Counted from the first letter of the stretch, positions 1 to 9,676 are shown. The stretch is 64,000 nt of DNA from Nostoc paludosum FACHB-159 (GCF_014698835.1 NZ_JACJTU010000001.1:1-64000); one strand, 5' to 3'. The notes: generated from the sequence alone by a model not told the origin. Program-made: numbers and translations.

Positions 1-2
1 AA

Positions 3-86
3 AAACAACATCGACTGGCTGGTTCGGGGGCTTATACCCGTCGTCCGATTAAACGCATTAAGACTCTTCTTGAGCATTGGCTATGA
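3..86 (+). CDS. Possible 3' end of an unknown gene entering from the left edge
   Basis: An open frame of 27 codons runs from the window edge to a TGA at 84-86. It ends in a basic, protein-like tail (RRPIKRIKTLLEHWL). It converges with, and overlaps, the broken end of the Rep gene on the other strand. If real, it is the C-terminus of a gene whose arrival may have truncated Rep. No family can be recognised from so little sequence, and a chance open frame is quite possible. Confidence 0.25.
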   Translation, partial: KQHRLAGSGAYTRRPIKRIKTLLEHWL

Positions 87-804
87 CCATGCCACTTGAC
101 CCACTAGTATGAATAACTGGCTGGTAATCAATCCGTAAGCATCGCTGCCATAACGCTACCCATTTGGCATGAGATAAATAACCATGACTGAAATACGAAG
201 GCGACACCATTGCCAAAATATGTAAATGCGGATGTGCCGATATTCCATTTTTACCTTTAGTTACTTCTGTAGACTTCACCCAACCTTTTGCAGGCCATAC
301 TTTTAATTCAGTTAATCGCTTAAAAGCTTTATTTATCGAATCTAAGTTTTCCCTAAGTTCCTGAATTTGGCAATTCTTTACAGTCAAGGTGACAAACAGC
401 CAACGGTACTTGGGGTAGTCAGTAACAACCTGTGGGAGAATTTTGTAAGCCCTTGCTTTCCACATGAGCGATCGCCGCCACTGACAAACTGGACAGTGAC
501 GAACTCTACAAAATCGGGCATCTGATAGTTTTAAGTTGAGAATACCTTCCAATTCCTCTGGCATTAATTGAAACTCCAGCAACTCGGAACATATTCTCAC
601 TCGGCGAGCGTACTGCTGAAAGCAATGTTCATCTGCTTTGGCGTAATATTGGAAGACTTTATCAGCATTGGCTCGGTGCTTGTCCCAAGTTTTACCTACA
701 GGCGCAACATTAGTTAAGCTAAGTACATTTTGACTAGGTTGCGACTTATCTTGAGAGGATATATTAAAAGTTATAAACTTACTGTCTGAGGCTTTGGCGG
801 ACAC
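58..804 (-). pseudogene. Rolling-circle plasmid replication protein (Rep_1-like), C-terminally truncated
   Basis: The 248-residue product has the landmarks of rolling-circle Rep proteins: a CPVC zinc-ribbon-like pair at residues 104-107, motif 1 (FVTLTV, 137-142) and the metal-binding HUH motif 2 (HPHLH, 191-195). In this family a third motif with the catalytic tyrosine and a lysine lies further downstream and nicks the origin. Here the likeness fades near residue 232, and the frame ends after a short serine-rich tail without any Tyr-x-x-Lys motif, so the protein should be unable to nick DNA. The start is GTG at 802-804. It is probably a relic of an integrated plasmid or of a Rep-type mobile element. 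The loss of motif 3 is seen directly; the loss of function is inferred. Confidence 0.7.
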
Positions 805-926
805 AAAATCACCGAGTCAGTTTGGTATTAACGTCCCAAATTAACCCTAACTATACAGTAAAGCCTCAGTAAAAATATTTAGTTAGCTCAGCTTTCACCC
901 TCAGGTTTGGAGCCATTACGACGAAT

Positions 927-1619
927 CTAGGTAAAACTTTTAGGCTCTAGAATTAAATCTACAGCCGCGCTTAAGTCTTTAACGATTAAGTCGGGATGGT
1001 AAAGTTCTAATTGAGTGCGATCGCGGATACCACATTCCACAGCGATCGCTTTAACACCGTGATTTTTCGCTGCCGTGATGTCGGCTTCTGTATCTCCTAC
1101 CATCCAAGTATCGGCGGCGAGAGGTAGTTCTTCTAATGCCCTTTTCATCAACAAGGGTTTATCTTCGATGTCACGAGTTTTAACGTAGTCGTTACTCAGG
1201 CAATAACAACGATTTTCGGGGAAAAATCCGGCTAAATCGTACTTTTGGAAGGCATAATCTAGTTCCCTGACTCGGCGCATGGTCATAACAGCTAAATCAA
1301 CTCCGGCTTCTTGAATCTTTAACAGTGCATCAACAGCGCCCGGTGCAAGGGTGTCATACTCGAAGTAAGGTTGTGTATGTACTGTTTGTCGCCGTAACTG
1401 AGCGAATTCTTGTGCTTGGGCTTCATCTAAGCCAGAATTTAAGGCGATTTGTTTTTCGGGAACGCGCTTGCGCTTGAACTCCCAAAATTCTGCTTTGGGA
1501 AGTTCTTTTACTGGTTGGTCTGGGCGACGGGTTTTTTCTAGGCAAAATTGATAAACTCGGTAGTAGCGTTCGGAAACATCAATAATTGGGCCGTCGAAGT
1601 CAGTAATTAGTCTTAGCAT
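927..1619 (-). CDS. HAD-superfamily phosphatase (phosphoglycolate phosphatase-like)
   Basis: A 230-residue soluble protein with the haloacid dehalogenase motifs in order: motif I with the nucleophile and acid (DFDGPIID, Asp7 and Asp9), motif II threonine (VMTMR, about residue 113), lysines in DKPLLMKR (about 153-160) and motif III/IV GDTEAD (175-180). The four-helix cap between motifs I and II suggests a C1-cap enzyme acting on a small phosphorylated metabolite. Phosphoglycolate or a sugar phosphate are the usual substrates of its relatives, but the sequence does not decide this. The gene stands alone on the minus strand between the Rep relic and a decayed region. The ATG at 1617-1619 is well supported because motif I follows directly. 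Confidence 0.85.
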   Translation of the reverse strand: MLRLITDFDGPIIDVSERYYRVYQFCLEKTRRPDQPVKELPKAEFWEFKRKRVPEKQIALNSGLDEAQAQEFAQLRRQTVHTQPYFEYDTLAPGAVDALLKIQEAGVDLAVMTMRRVRELDYAFQKYDLAGFFPENRCYCLSNDYVKTRDIEDKPLLMKRALEELPLAADTWMVGDTEADITAAKNHGVKAIAVECGIRDRTQLELYHPDLIVKDLSAAVDLILEPKSFT

Positions 1620-1697
1620 CGCTGGAAAATGTTAAATTTTATTAAAATTATCGCAGTTGTGTGGGTATTTTGCGATCGCTAATCTGCACTGTTGAAT

Positions 1698-1853
1698 TTA
1701 ACTAAGTATTTTTTGTAAAGACTTTTTCAGAAAGTATCGACGATGACCTGGAGGAAAATCTTCCAACTCTCCAAACACTTCATAACCCAAGTGCTGATAA
1801 AATCCAGTGTTGTCCTTACACCCCTGATGCTTCCTTGTTTTTAGCAGCGATTT
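1698..1853 (-). pseudogene. 3' remnant of a GNAT acetyltransferase gene
   Basis: Only the last 51 codons or so remain, ending in TAA at 1698-1700. They encode the typical end of a GNAT N-acetyltransferase: NTGFYQHLGYEVFGELEDFP followed by PGHRRYFLKKSL. In intact relatives this is the acetyl-CoA-proximal end (the GFY..LGYEVFG block). The N-terminal two-thirds, including the Q/RxxGxG/A acetyl-CoA loop, are absent: the frame is closed by a stop (1854-1856), beyond which the reading frame is unrelated. It is therefore a decayed fragment and not a working gene. Confidence 0.7.
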
Positions 1854-2018
1854 TTAAGCATCTTTAACTATAGTGACAGTTTGAAAAAATACAACTAAGA
1901 TGTAAGCGGTCATATCTTCGGCTGTATCAGCTAACTGGTATTGACTAAATACATAGATATAACGAATGAGTAGTTGGCTAGCAGCTGTCAAAGTTGAAGA
2001 CTGTTTTGGGATCTTCAC
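1854..2018 (-). CDS. Possible 54-residue hydrophobic small protein or gene fragment
   Basis: An open frame with a GTG start at 2016-2018 ends at TAA 1854-1856, immediately before and in the same frame as the GNAT remnant. The product has a mixed, protein-like composition with a hydrophobic half (RYIYVFSQYQLADTAEDMTA, then YILVVFFQTVTIV). I do not recognise a family. It may be a small membrane protein, or the surviving tail of a larger gene fused by deletion to the GNAT relic. No convincing ribosome binding site is seen. Confidence 0.3.
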   Translation of the reverse strand: MKIPKQSSTLTAASQLLIRYIYVFSQYQLADTAEDMTAYILVVFFQTVTIVKDA

Positions 2019-2234
2019 ACAGTAGCAGGGTTAACTTAAAAAATTTTGCAACATATTTAAGCATGGTATACCTAGCGGGCATACCTTGGAGTGGTTGCCG
2101 TTCGCGGTGGCGTCTCTAAAGGAGAGGGCGATCGCTAGGAACTTTGCAGTGCAAATTTATCTTTTGTAGCTGTGTAGAAGTTTGAGTAGTTGCTAAGCGT
2201 GAATGTGCAAAACGGGAAAGTAAATTAAGATTTT
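2019..2234. other. Gene-free upstream region of the PhoX-type gene
   Basis: No gene is seen here. The stretch contains a degenerate copy of a common Nostocales repeat (GTTCGCGGTGGCGTCTC, about 2100-2116) next to a HIP1 octamer (2129-2136). It must hold the promoter of the DUF839 phosphatase. I looked for a Pho box (8-bp repeats of YTTAAYYW spaced by 3 bp), as is present before pstS, and did not find a convincing one. Confidence 0.5.
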
Positions 2235-4589
2235 ATGTCTACAGTTAGTCGGAGACAACTTTTAGTCTTTTTTGCTGGTAGTGCTGGTGCTGCTGTATTA
2301 GGGGACGCTATTTTAGATGGTGTTTCTAGTCAGACGATAGCGCAAACTACACTAACTTTTACTCCAGTGCGTCTACCCCATCCTTTACCAATTTATCAAC
2401 AAGTAAAGAGTTTTTTACCAATAGGAATTGGTCAGGGGCAGATAATGAATGCTTCAGGTGATATTAAATTAACTAGCTACAACGTCATTGATGATGTTGT
2501 CGTACCACCAGAATATGAACGTTATGTAATTGTACGTTGGGGGGATAAAATATTTCCTAATTCTGATGAATATGTCGGCTATAACTGCGACTACACAAGT
2601 TTTATACCCATTGGTAGAACTGCCGACGAAGGTTATTTGTGGGTAAACCATGAATATGTTAGTTTTCCCTTTTCTGGTTTAGTTCCAGAAACTCCCAGCG
2701 ATGTGCAAGGGCTGGCAACTGCATTTGCTTCAGTGATTGGGCGGTCTTTACCTACTAATAGAAATCTAGAATTAGATGGAGAATTTCTATATAACTTAGG
2801 TGGTTCAATTATTCGCATTTCTCGGCGTAATATTGCCAGACGTTTTATAGTTGTTCCCGACGCAAAAAATCGTCGTCTTCATGGACTTTCTGGGTTAGGA
2901 ATTAATAGTCAAAGAAATGATGGATATCAAAGTATCACTTTTTGGGGAAGCCTCAGCTATCAAATAGGCGACCAAAATTATTTAATTGGTACTGGCCCAG
3001 CAGCTACAGAAGTATTTAATATCAGTTCTGATGGACTGGGTAACAAAATTATTGGTACTGCTTATAACTGTTCTGGTGGTACAACCCCTTGGGGAACAAT
3101 TCTCTCTGCTGAAGAAAACTTTCAAGGCGGTGGTGCGTTTTTCGTTGGTGTGACGGAAGCAGTTAGACCTGATGGTACACAGACTGGTTACACCAGTGGC
3201 ACTACTGGCGCAACCTTCGGCTTAGTTGGGGAAAAATACGGTTGGATGGTAGAAATTGACCCCGCAGACACAGTTTTCCGCCCCAGAAAACACACTTGGT
3301 TAGGCCGCTACCGCCATGAAAACATCGCCTTGCGGGTAGAAGCAGGCAAGAAATTAGTGGCTTACTTGGGTGATGACAGACGTGGCGGCCACACCTGGAA
3401 GTTTGTCAGCAGTGGGACTGTCAGCACTATCAGCAGCAAATCTAACAGTAGCTTGTTTGAAAGTGGTACTTTATACGTTGCCAAATATAATCCAGATGGC
3501 ACAGGGCAATGGATACCATTACTCTTAAGTACTCCTACTAATCCCGTTTCTCCGACTACACTTTCTTCTGTAGAGTTTGCGGCTTTAGGTTCAGCCCAAA
3601 GAGACGGCCTTTTACCCTTACCTAGACGTAATGGTATAGCTGGGCAAACTCAAGATGGTGGCGCGTTCGGTTGTACGCGCAGCAACCAAGCTACAGCACT
3701 TCCAGGTTATCAAAATAAGACATTAAGCAACTTCTACACCTCCCAAGGAGCAATCCTTTGTGATGCTTTCCTGGCGGCTAACCTCGTTGGGGGAACTCCT
3801 ACTGCCCGTCCTGAAGACATCGAAGTTCATCCCACTACCAAAGAAGTATTTATCGCCTATACTGACGGCGCACCCGGTGGTGATGGTTATCCTGACTCTC
3901 GTATTTTCCAGGTTGCCAAATTAAGTGGGGCTGTGAACGCCACCCAACAATCAGGGGGAATCTACAAAATTATTGAAAATAGTGCTGATGGTACGGGTAC
4001 AACCTTCACATGGCAAAAATTAGCCCAAGGTGGGGAAGCTGGTTCAATCAGTGGTGCTGGTTTTGCTAGCGTCGATAACTTGACGTTTGACAATCAAGGT
4101 AATGTCTGGGGTGTAACGGATATGTCCACGGACACTCACAATGGTTTTAGCACTGGTGCTGCGGGTACACAGACTACTATCAATCACAGTCTTATTGGCA
4201 ATGTTTCCACCTTTACTGGTGTTTTTGGGAATAACTGGTTATTCTATATTCCCACCAGTGGAGTTGATGCGGGAAAAGTTATACCTTTTGCTTACGGCCC
4301 GGTGCGTTGTGAAATCACAGGCCCTACTTTTGTTGGTGATACTTTAATTGTTTCTGTGCAACATCCAGGTGAAAATTGTCCGATTAATGATGGCACAGTA
4401 TTGAGTCGCAGTATTGAATTACTGGATTTGGATGGTACTACGTTCAATCAGACTCGTAGTGTGCAGCGTGGTAGTAGCTGGCCTAGTAATATTCCAGTTG
4501 CTGATGGTGGAAAAGGAGAATCTACGGGTATTCCTCGTCCTTGTGTAATTGGTATTCGCCGCAAAAATTCTACTAGCAGGTTTATCTAA
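2235..4589 (+). CDS. phoX: PhoX-family (DUF839) alkaline phosphatase, Tat-exported
   Basis: The 784-residue protein starts with a twin-arginine signal (SRRQLLVFFAGSAGAAVLG, residues 5-23), so it should be exported folded through Tat. The body shows DUF839/PhoX hallmarks: NHEYVSF near 137, TPWGTILSAEENF near 283, the YGWMVEIDP block near 335, the GDDRRGGHTWKF block near 384, and RPEDIEVHP near 525. In PhoX enzymes such acidic residues hold iron and calcium ions that hydrolyse phosphate monoesters. Released phosphate could be taken up by the Pst system encoded about 9 kb away. The next gene, 72 bp downstream on the same strand, encodes a surface protein, and a hairpin lies between them. The family is fairly certain; the substrate is inferred, and some DUF839 proteins have unknown roles. 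Confidence 0.75.
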   Translation: MSTVSRRQLLVFFAGSAGAAVLGDAILDGVSSQTIAQTTLTFTPVRLPHPLPIYQQVKSFLPIGIGQGQIMNASGDIKLTSYNVIDDVVVPPEYERYVIVRWGDKIFPNSDEYVGYNCDYTSFIPIGRTADEGYLWVNHEYVSFPFSGLVPETPSDVQGLATAFASVIGRSLPTNRNLELDGEFLYNLGGSIIRISRRNIARRFIVVPDAKNRRLHGLSGLGINSQRNDGYQSITFWGSLSYQIGDQNYLIGTGPAATEVFNISSDGLGNKIIGTAYNCSGGTTPWGTILSAEENFQGGGAFFVGVTEAVRPDGTQTGYTSGTTGATFGLVGEKYGWMVEIDPADTVFRPRKHTWLGRYRHENIALRVEAGKKLVAYLGDDRRGGHTWKFVSSGTVSTISSKSNSSLFESGTLYVAKYNPDGTGQWIPLLLSTPTNPVSPTTLSSVEFAALGSAQRDGLLPLPRRNGIAGQTQDGGAFGCTRSNQATALPGYQNKTLSNFYTSQGAILCDAFLAANLVGGTPTARPEDIEVHPTTKEVFIAYTDGAPGGDGYPDSRIFQVAKLSGAVNATQQSGGIYKIIENSADGTGTTFTWQKLAQGGEAGSISGAGFASVDNLTFDNQGNVWGVTDMSTDTHNGFSTGAAGTQTTINHSLIGNVSTFTGVFGNNWLFYIPTSGVDAGKVIPFAYGPVRCEITGPTFVGDTLIVSVQHPGENCPINDGTVLSRSIELLDLDGTTFNQTRSVQRGSSWPSNIPVADGGKGESTGIPRPCVIGIRRKNSTSRFI

Positions 4590-4603
4590 TTTTTGGAGAA
4601 CAG

Positions 4604-4626
4604 GAGACGTTGCACTGCAACGTCTC
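4604..4626. terminator. Perfect 11-bp stem hairpin after phoX
   Basis: GAGACGTTGCA and TGCAACGTCTC are perfect reverse complements around a single C. The sequence resembles the 'gagacg...cgtctctaca' repeats scattered through Nostocales genomes, and a relative lies at 9677-9696 behind the next gene. No T-run follows, so it could be a dispersed repeat, an mRNA 3'-end stabiliser or a weak terminator. Confidence 0.5.
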
Positions 4627-4661
4627 TACATTGATTTGGATTTTATATATCAGGTCTACCA

Positions 4662-7600
4662 ATGAATAATTTGAAATATTTGGGTTGCGTTACTTTGTTT
4701 GGAGTTTTGGCTTGTGCGTCAACAGCGATTGCTCAAACAATACCAGAACCAGAACCGATATTTTCACCCCGCTTTGGAGTACGCTACACCACTGAGGGAG
4801 CAGGATATGAATCATTTAGCAGTTTTGAGGGTTTTTTGCCTGTTTTACAAACTCCTGGCAATAGTTTGACTTTCTTACAAGGGAAGGTTTTATTAGATAA
4901 TGACTCTAATTTAGCTAGCAATATATTGTTCGGACATCGATTTTTTAGCCAAAAAGATAATCGCATTATTGGTGGCTATATTTCTTATTCTAATCGCGAT
5001 ACAGGTAGGAGTAATTTCGATCAATTAGGGCTAGGTTTTGAAACTTTAGGTAGTTGGGATTTTCGTTTTAATGCTTATCTTCCTTTGAATTCTTCAGAAA
5101 AGCAATTTGACCAAAGGAATCTGCCATTCTTTCAAGGTAATTCATTAATGATAGAGCGATCGCGCTTTTTAGAAGTGGCGATGTCTGGCGTAGATGCAGA
5201 AGTTGGTACGCGTTTAGCAAGGATTGGTAGTGGCGACTTGCGGGGTTATGCGGGTGTGTACTACTACTCTGGCGGTCAATCAAGGGAAGCTTTTGGCTGG
5301 AAAACGAGAATCGAAGCTCGTCCTAATGATTATTTGGGTTTGAGTCTTTCTCTACAAAATGATGACCTATTTGATACTAGGCTAGTTTTTAGTATTGGTG
5401 CAAATTTCCCTGGTAGTGGCGCTAGGAGAAGCAAGCCGAAGAAAGATAGTGCTTTAGCACGGATGGCAACAACAGTAGAGAACCAAGCTACTATTTTAGT
5501 TGCTGTTGAAAACAGAACTGATAGTTTTGCTGCAATGATTGAATCAAACAATCAAGGTTCTACAAGTAATACTAATACTCCTACTAATAATCCTAATACT
5601 CCTACAAATAATCCTCAAACTCCTACTAATAATAATAGCGATCGCTCTATCATTATCCACGTAGCACCCGGTGGTACCGGTAATGGTACTTTTGAAGCTC
5701 CTTTTGGCACAATTGCTGACGCTTTGGCGGTAGCGAAAGCAGACAATGTTATTTATGTTCGTTCTAATCCAACCACTGTTTTTCCACCATTTGCTATTCC
5801 CGATGGCGTTCGAGTGTTCTCTAGTGGCCCTCTACAAATAGTTGATGTCAAAAATTTGGGAGTCGTCACCCTACCTTTATCCGGTAGTGGGATACATCCA
5901 ACAATTACTGGCGCAGTTCCTACTGGGAATGGATTAATTACACTGGGGAATAATACTGTTATTTCTGGATTTAATATTCAAATTCCTGGGACTGATGACG
6001 CCAGAGGTGTTAAGGGAACTAATATTAGCAATGTCAGAATTTTAGATAATAAAATCACCAATGCTTTTAGCGAAGGTATTTATTTAGAAAATGTTACAGG
6101 TACACTAGAAATTGCCAGAAATACTATTACTGATACCCGCAGTCCTGTAATTGACACTAGTTTAGAAAGTGGGATTTTTGTTTGGAATTACCAAGGGATT
6201 ACAGATTTAACAATTACCGATAACCGCATCATCACCAACTTTGATGTTGATAGTAATTACAGAGTAGATGGTATTGAAGTTAATCTCTGTCGTGATGTTG
6301 ATGCAGCGTTTGTAAATAAAACTTGTAGTAGCAACGCTAGCATTACAGCTAATATCCTCAATAACCAGATTATTTACAATGGTCAAGTTAATGGTGGTTC
6401 TGGTGCAGATGGTATCGATTTGAATTTAGGTAACTTAGGTCAAGGCACGTTTGTAATTAGTGGTAACACCTTGACTAACATTGTCGATGAAGGGATTTCA
6501 ATTAATGCCGTTGCCAATTCTCAAGGTAATTTTACTATTGCCAATAACATTATTACTAATGTTGGTGATAGTAGTATTGAGGTTGATTTGCTCAAGCCAG
6601 AAGCTGCAACTCCGGCTGTCAATTTGTTTAATAATAGTATTACTAGTTTCACGATTACAGGTAATACTTTAGATACGTCTGGGAATGATGGTATTGACTT
6701 TGAAGTGGCAGATAAAGCAGATGTAACTGTGACTATTGCTAATAATATTATCCAAAATATTGGCAGTGGTGATAGTGGCGATCGCGCTATTCAATTACAA
6801 GCAACAGATAATGCGATCGTTCGTCCTACAATTAATAGTAATACTATCAACAATATTTCGGGAGATGGTATCCAGCTAGCTCAAGTTGTTTCTCCTTCAG
6901 TTACTACGAACAATATTAGTAATACTGGCGATCAAGGTATTGTAATAGAAACTGCTAGCGGTACTACAAATGTTAGTAATAATACCTTAACTGATGCCAA
7001 TCAAGAAAGCATTAAGTTATCAGAAATCACAGGCATCGCAACTATTAATCAGAACAACATTAATGGTAGCAACAATAATACTGGTATTGACTTTACAAAT
7101 ACCGCAGGTGATGTCAATTTAACAATTGCCAATAACCAGTTGACGGAAAACTTTAATGATGTTCGCGTCAGTTTAGCTGGCACAACTGGAAAACTACAAA
7201 TTAATGACAACACCATCACGAATAATGGTACTGCTTTGGATATTCAATTAGGAGAAAATACCAGTTTAAGCAGTGTAGATATTAAAAATAATCAAATCAC
7301 AGGAGTAGATATAAGTACCGCATCAAATGGTATTAGTTTCCAAGCATTTGAAAACGCGGCTGTGGCAAATATCACCATTTCTGATAATACTATCAATACC
7401 ATAAGTAATGGTGATGGCATCAACTTACAACTTAATGGTACTAGCACTGCCACATTCACAATTTCTAGTAACACAATCAGCAATATCCAAGATACTGATT
7501 TAGGAGACTTGAACTTTACTGATGGCATTAATATAGAATTGTTTGACGATGCTAAGGCTAATGTCATCCTCTCCAATAACAATATTTCCCAAATCCCAAT

Positions 7601-9647
7601 AGGTAACGGCATTTATATGCAGTTCGCTGGTGGTGATAATGCTCAAGAAATTGTTATTATTGACAATATCATTGCCCAAATCACCACAGAAGGTAATGGT
7701 ATTGACCTGCAATTCTTGAATAATTTTGATGCTTCTAATATCAATACCACAGTGAATATTGCCACAAATAATATCTCTGATATTCAAGGAACTGGTATTA
7801 ATATCTTCAACGAAACTTCAGACAATATAGTTAACTTCATAGCTGATACTAACACCATTACCAATACTTCTGGAGATGGTATAAAACTACAACAGGTAAC
7901 CAATCCTCAAGTTATCAATAACAACATTACTAATGCAGGCGGACAAGGTATTCAGATAGAAACTGCAACCATTACTACTAACGTCAATAACAATACAATT
8001 ACAGATGCTCAACAAGAAAGTATTAGCTTATCTAACGTTACAGGTACAGTTAGTGTTAACCAAAATACTATTGACGGCATTAATAGTAACAATGGTATTG
8101 TTATCAGCAATACTACAGGTGCAACAGCTTTAACAGTAAATAGTAATAATTTGGCAGAAAACTTTAACGATATACGTGTAAGTTTAGCAGGTACGGCTTC
8201 GGGAACCTTAGAAATTAACAGCAACACTATCACTAATAATGGTACTGCTGTAGATGTACAATTGTCAGGTAGCACTAATTTGAGCAGTGTAGCTATCAAC
8301 GCTAATCAAATCAATGGAGTTAATGCAGATATCACATCTAATGCGATCAACTTAGAAGCGTTTAACAATGTTCTTGCCGATAATGTTACTGTCTCAGGCA
8401 ATACTATCAACACCATAACCAATGGAGATGGAATTAATCTTCAACTTAATGAAAATAGTAGTGCTATACTTACAATTTCTAATAACAAAATTAGCGATAT
8501 TAGAGATACTATTACTGGAGATCTTAATTTTACTGATGGTATCAATATAGAGTTTTTTGATAATAGCAATTCTACAGTCAATGTTACTAGTAATAACATC
8601 TCTGACATAGCTGGACGCGGTATTAGTGCAGGTAACTTCAGCAATACAACTACTTTGGATGTGCAGATTACAGACAATCAAATCTCAAATACCACTGCTG
8701 AAGGTATTGGTTTAGATGATTTGCAAGGCAATTTAAAGGTAGTAAATAACACTATTCAAAACACCCAAGCTGTAGGAATTAAATTGAGTGGTGGACAGAT
8801 AGCAAAAATTACTGATAATGCTATCACCAATGCAGGTACTCAAGGTATACAGGTAGAAAATTCTAACGGTACTATTAATATAGATAGCAATACAATTACT
8901 GATGCCAATCAAGAAAGTATTGCCTTATCTGAAGTAACAGGTACAGTTACCATTAACCAAAATATTATTAACGGTCTTAACAACAGTTTTGGTATTTTTA
9001 CCCAAAATTCTACAGGGAATGTCGATTTAACAATTGGTGAGAATACTTTATCAGAAAACTCGAATGATATTAGCGTTAGATTGTCTGGTACGGCATCCGG
9101 TACAGCACAGATTAATAATAATACCATTTCTAATATTGGTAGCGGTGTGGATGTTCAATTAACAGACAGTGCTAATTTGAGCAGTATAACTATTAATAAC
9201 AATGAAATCACTGGAGTAGACACAAGTACAGCCTCAAATGGTATTAGCTTCCAAGCTGCTGATGATGTTGTTGCTAACAATATTACTGTTTCTGGGAATA
9301 CTATTAACACCATAACCAATAATAATGGAATTAATTTTCAAGTCAGGAATAATTCTCAGACCATCTTTACAATATCTGGGAACACAATTACCAATGTGCG
9401 AGATTTTAACCCAGGAGACTCGATATTGACTGATGCTATTAACCTAGAATTTTTTGATGATAATGTTAGTAGCAGTGCTACCATCTCCAACAATGTTCTT
9501 TCGGTAATTGATGGAAACGGTATCCATGCAACTAATAATGGCAACGATAGCACTAATTCAGTAGAGGTAACAATTACAGGAAATCAATTTAGTGACATAG
9601 ACAATTTTAATATTAATCTTGATAATATTTCAGATTTTCAAATATGA
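4662..9647 (+). CDS. Giant surface protein: inverse-autotransporter-like beta-barrel plus beta-helix passenger
   Basis: A 1661-residue protein. Residues 1-24 are a Sec signal peptide ending ASTAIA. Residues 34-265 are rich in alternating beta-strand sequence (IIGGYISYSNRD, FDQLGLGFETLG, WDFRFNAYLPLN) matching the layout of the N-terminal barrel of inverse autotransporters (intimin/invasin type, type Ve). A low-complexity Asn/Thr/Pro linker (about 306-328) follows. The remaining 1,300 residues are short NxIxNNxI parallel beta-helix coils. From about residue 770 there is a triplicated long unit (landmarks near 778, 1114 and 1414; DNA spacing about 1,010 and 900 bp). The protein would insert in the outer membrane and display an adhesin or carbohydrate-active helix. 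There is no recognisable catalytic motif. The barrel assignment is by pattern only. Confidence 0.65.
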   Translation: MNNLKYLGCVTLFGVLACASTAIAQTIPEPEPIFSPRFGVRYTTEGAGYESFSSFEGFLPVLQTPGNSLTFLQGKVLLDNDSNLASNILFGHRFFSQKDNRIIGGYISYSNRDTGRSNFDQLGLGFETLGSWDFRFNAYLPLNSSEKQFDQRNLPFFQGNSLMIERSRFLEVAMSGVDAEVGTRLARIGSGDLRGYAGVYYYSGGQSREAFGWKTRIEARPNDYLGLSLSLQNDDLFDTRLVFSIGANFPGSGARRSKPKKDSALARMATTVENQATILVAVENRTDSFAAMIESNNQGSTSNTNTPTNNPNTPTNNPQTPTNNNSDRSIIIHVAPGGTGNGTFEAPFGTIADALAVAKADNVIYVRSNPTTVFPPFAIPDGVRVFSSGPLQIVDVKNLGVVTLPLSGSGIHPTITGAVPTGNGLITLGNNTVISGFNIQIPGTDDARGVKGTNISNVRILDNKITNAFSEGIYLENVTGTLEIARNTITDTRSPVIDTSLESGIFVWNYQGITDLTITDNRIITNFDVDSNYRVDGIEVNLCRDVDAAFVNKTCSSNASITANILNNQIIYNGQVNGGSGADGIDLNLGNLGQGTFVISGNTLTNIVDEGISINAVANSQGNFTIANNIITNVGDSSIEVDLLKPEAATPAVNLFNNSITSFTITGNTLDTSGNDGIDFEVADKADVTVTIANNIIQNIGSGDSGDRAIQLQATDNAIVRPTINSNTINNISGDGIQLAQVVSPSVTTNNISNTGDQGIVIETASGTTNVSNNTLTDANQESIKLSEITGIATINQNNINGSNNNTGIDFTNTAGDVNLTIANNQLTENFNDVRVSLAGTTGKLQINDNTITNNGTALDIQLGENTSLSSVDIKNNQITGVDISTASNGISFQAFENAAVANITISDNTINTISNGDGINLQLNGTSTATFTISSNTISNIQDTDLGDLNFTDGINIELFDDAKANVILSNNNISQIPIGNGIYMQFAGGDNAQEIVIIDNIIAQITTEGNGIDLQFLNNFDASNINTTVNIATNNISDIQGTGINIFNETSDNIVNFIADTNTITNTSGDGIKLQQVTNPQVINNNITNAGGQGIQIETATITTNVNNNTITDAQQESISLSNVTGTVSVNQNTIDGINSNNGIVISNTTGATALTVNSNNLAENFNDIRVSLAGTASGTLEINSNTITNNGTAVDVQLSGSTNLSSVAINANQINGVNADITSNAINLEAFNNVLADNVTVSGNTINTITNGDGINLQLNENSSAILTISNNKISDIRDTITGDLNFTDGINIEFFDNSNSTVNVTSNNISDIAGRGISAGNFSNTTTLDVQITDNQISNTTAEGIGLDDLQGNLKVVNNTIQNTQAVGIKLSGGQIAKITDNAITNAGTQGIQVENSNGTINIDSNTITDANQESIALSEVTGTVTINQNIINGLNNSFGIFTQNSTGNVDLTIGENTLSENSNDISVRLSGTASGTAQINNNTISNIGSGVDVQLTDSANLSSITINNNEITGVDTSTASNGISFQAADDVVANNITVSGNTINTITNNNGINFQVRNNSQTIFTISGNTITNVRDFNPGDSILTDAINLEFFDDNVSSSATISNNVLSVIDGNGIHATNNGNDSTNSVEVTITGNQFSDIDNFNINLDNISDFQI
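6890..9647 (+). repeat. Three long in-gene repeats of the beta-helix domain
   Basis: The same order of motifs (GTQGI/GGQGI, DANQES or DAQQES, NFNDxRVSL, NNxITGV, NTINTI, GDGINLQL, LNFTDGINIE) recurs three times. Landmark positions for the QES motif are about 6997, 8005 and 8904; for the N(F/S)NDI/V motif about 7149, 8160 and 9057. Units are roughly 1,010 and 900 bp. They are diverged copies at DNA level, so duplication is old or under selection for variation. Confidence 0.75.
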
Positions 9648-9676
9648 CCATAGCAGAGTAACACATCCTTGGGTGA

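Noticed and set aside
2019..2234. A Pho box upstream of the PhoX-type gene.
   Set aside because: No series of TTAA-type octamers at 11-bp spacing is visible, unlike the clear case before pstS.
7292..9553. Several minus-strand frames of 60-106 codons inside the giant surface-protein gene.
   Set aside because: They are antisense shadows of the repetitive Asn/Ile/Thr codons, with leucine/valine-rich composition and no conservation expected.
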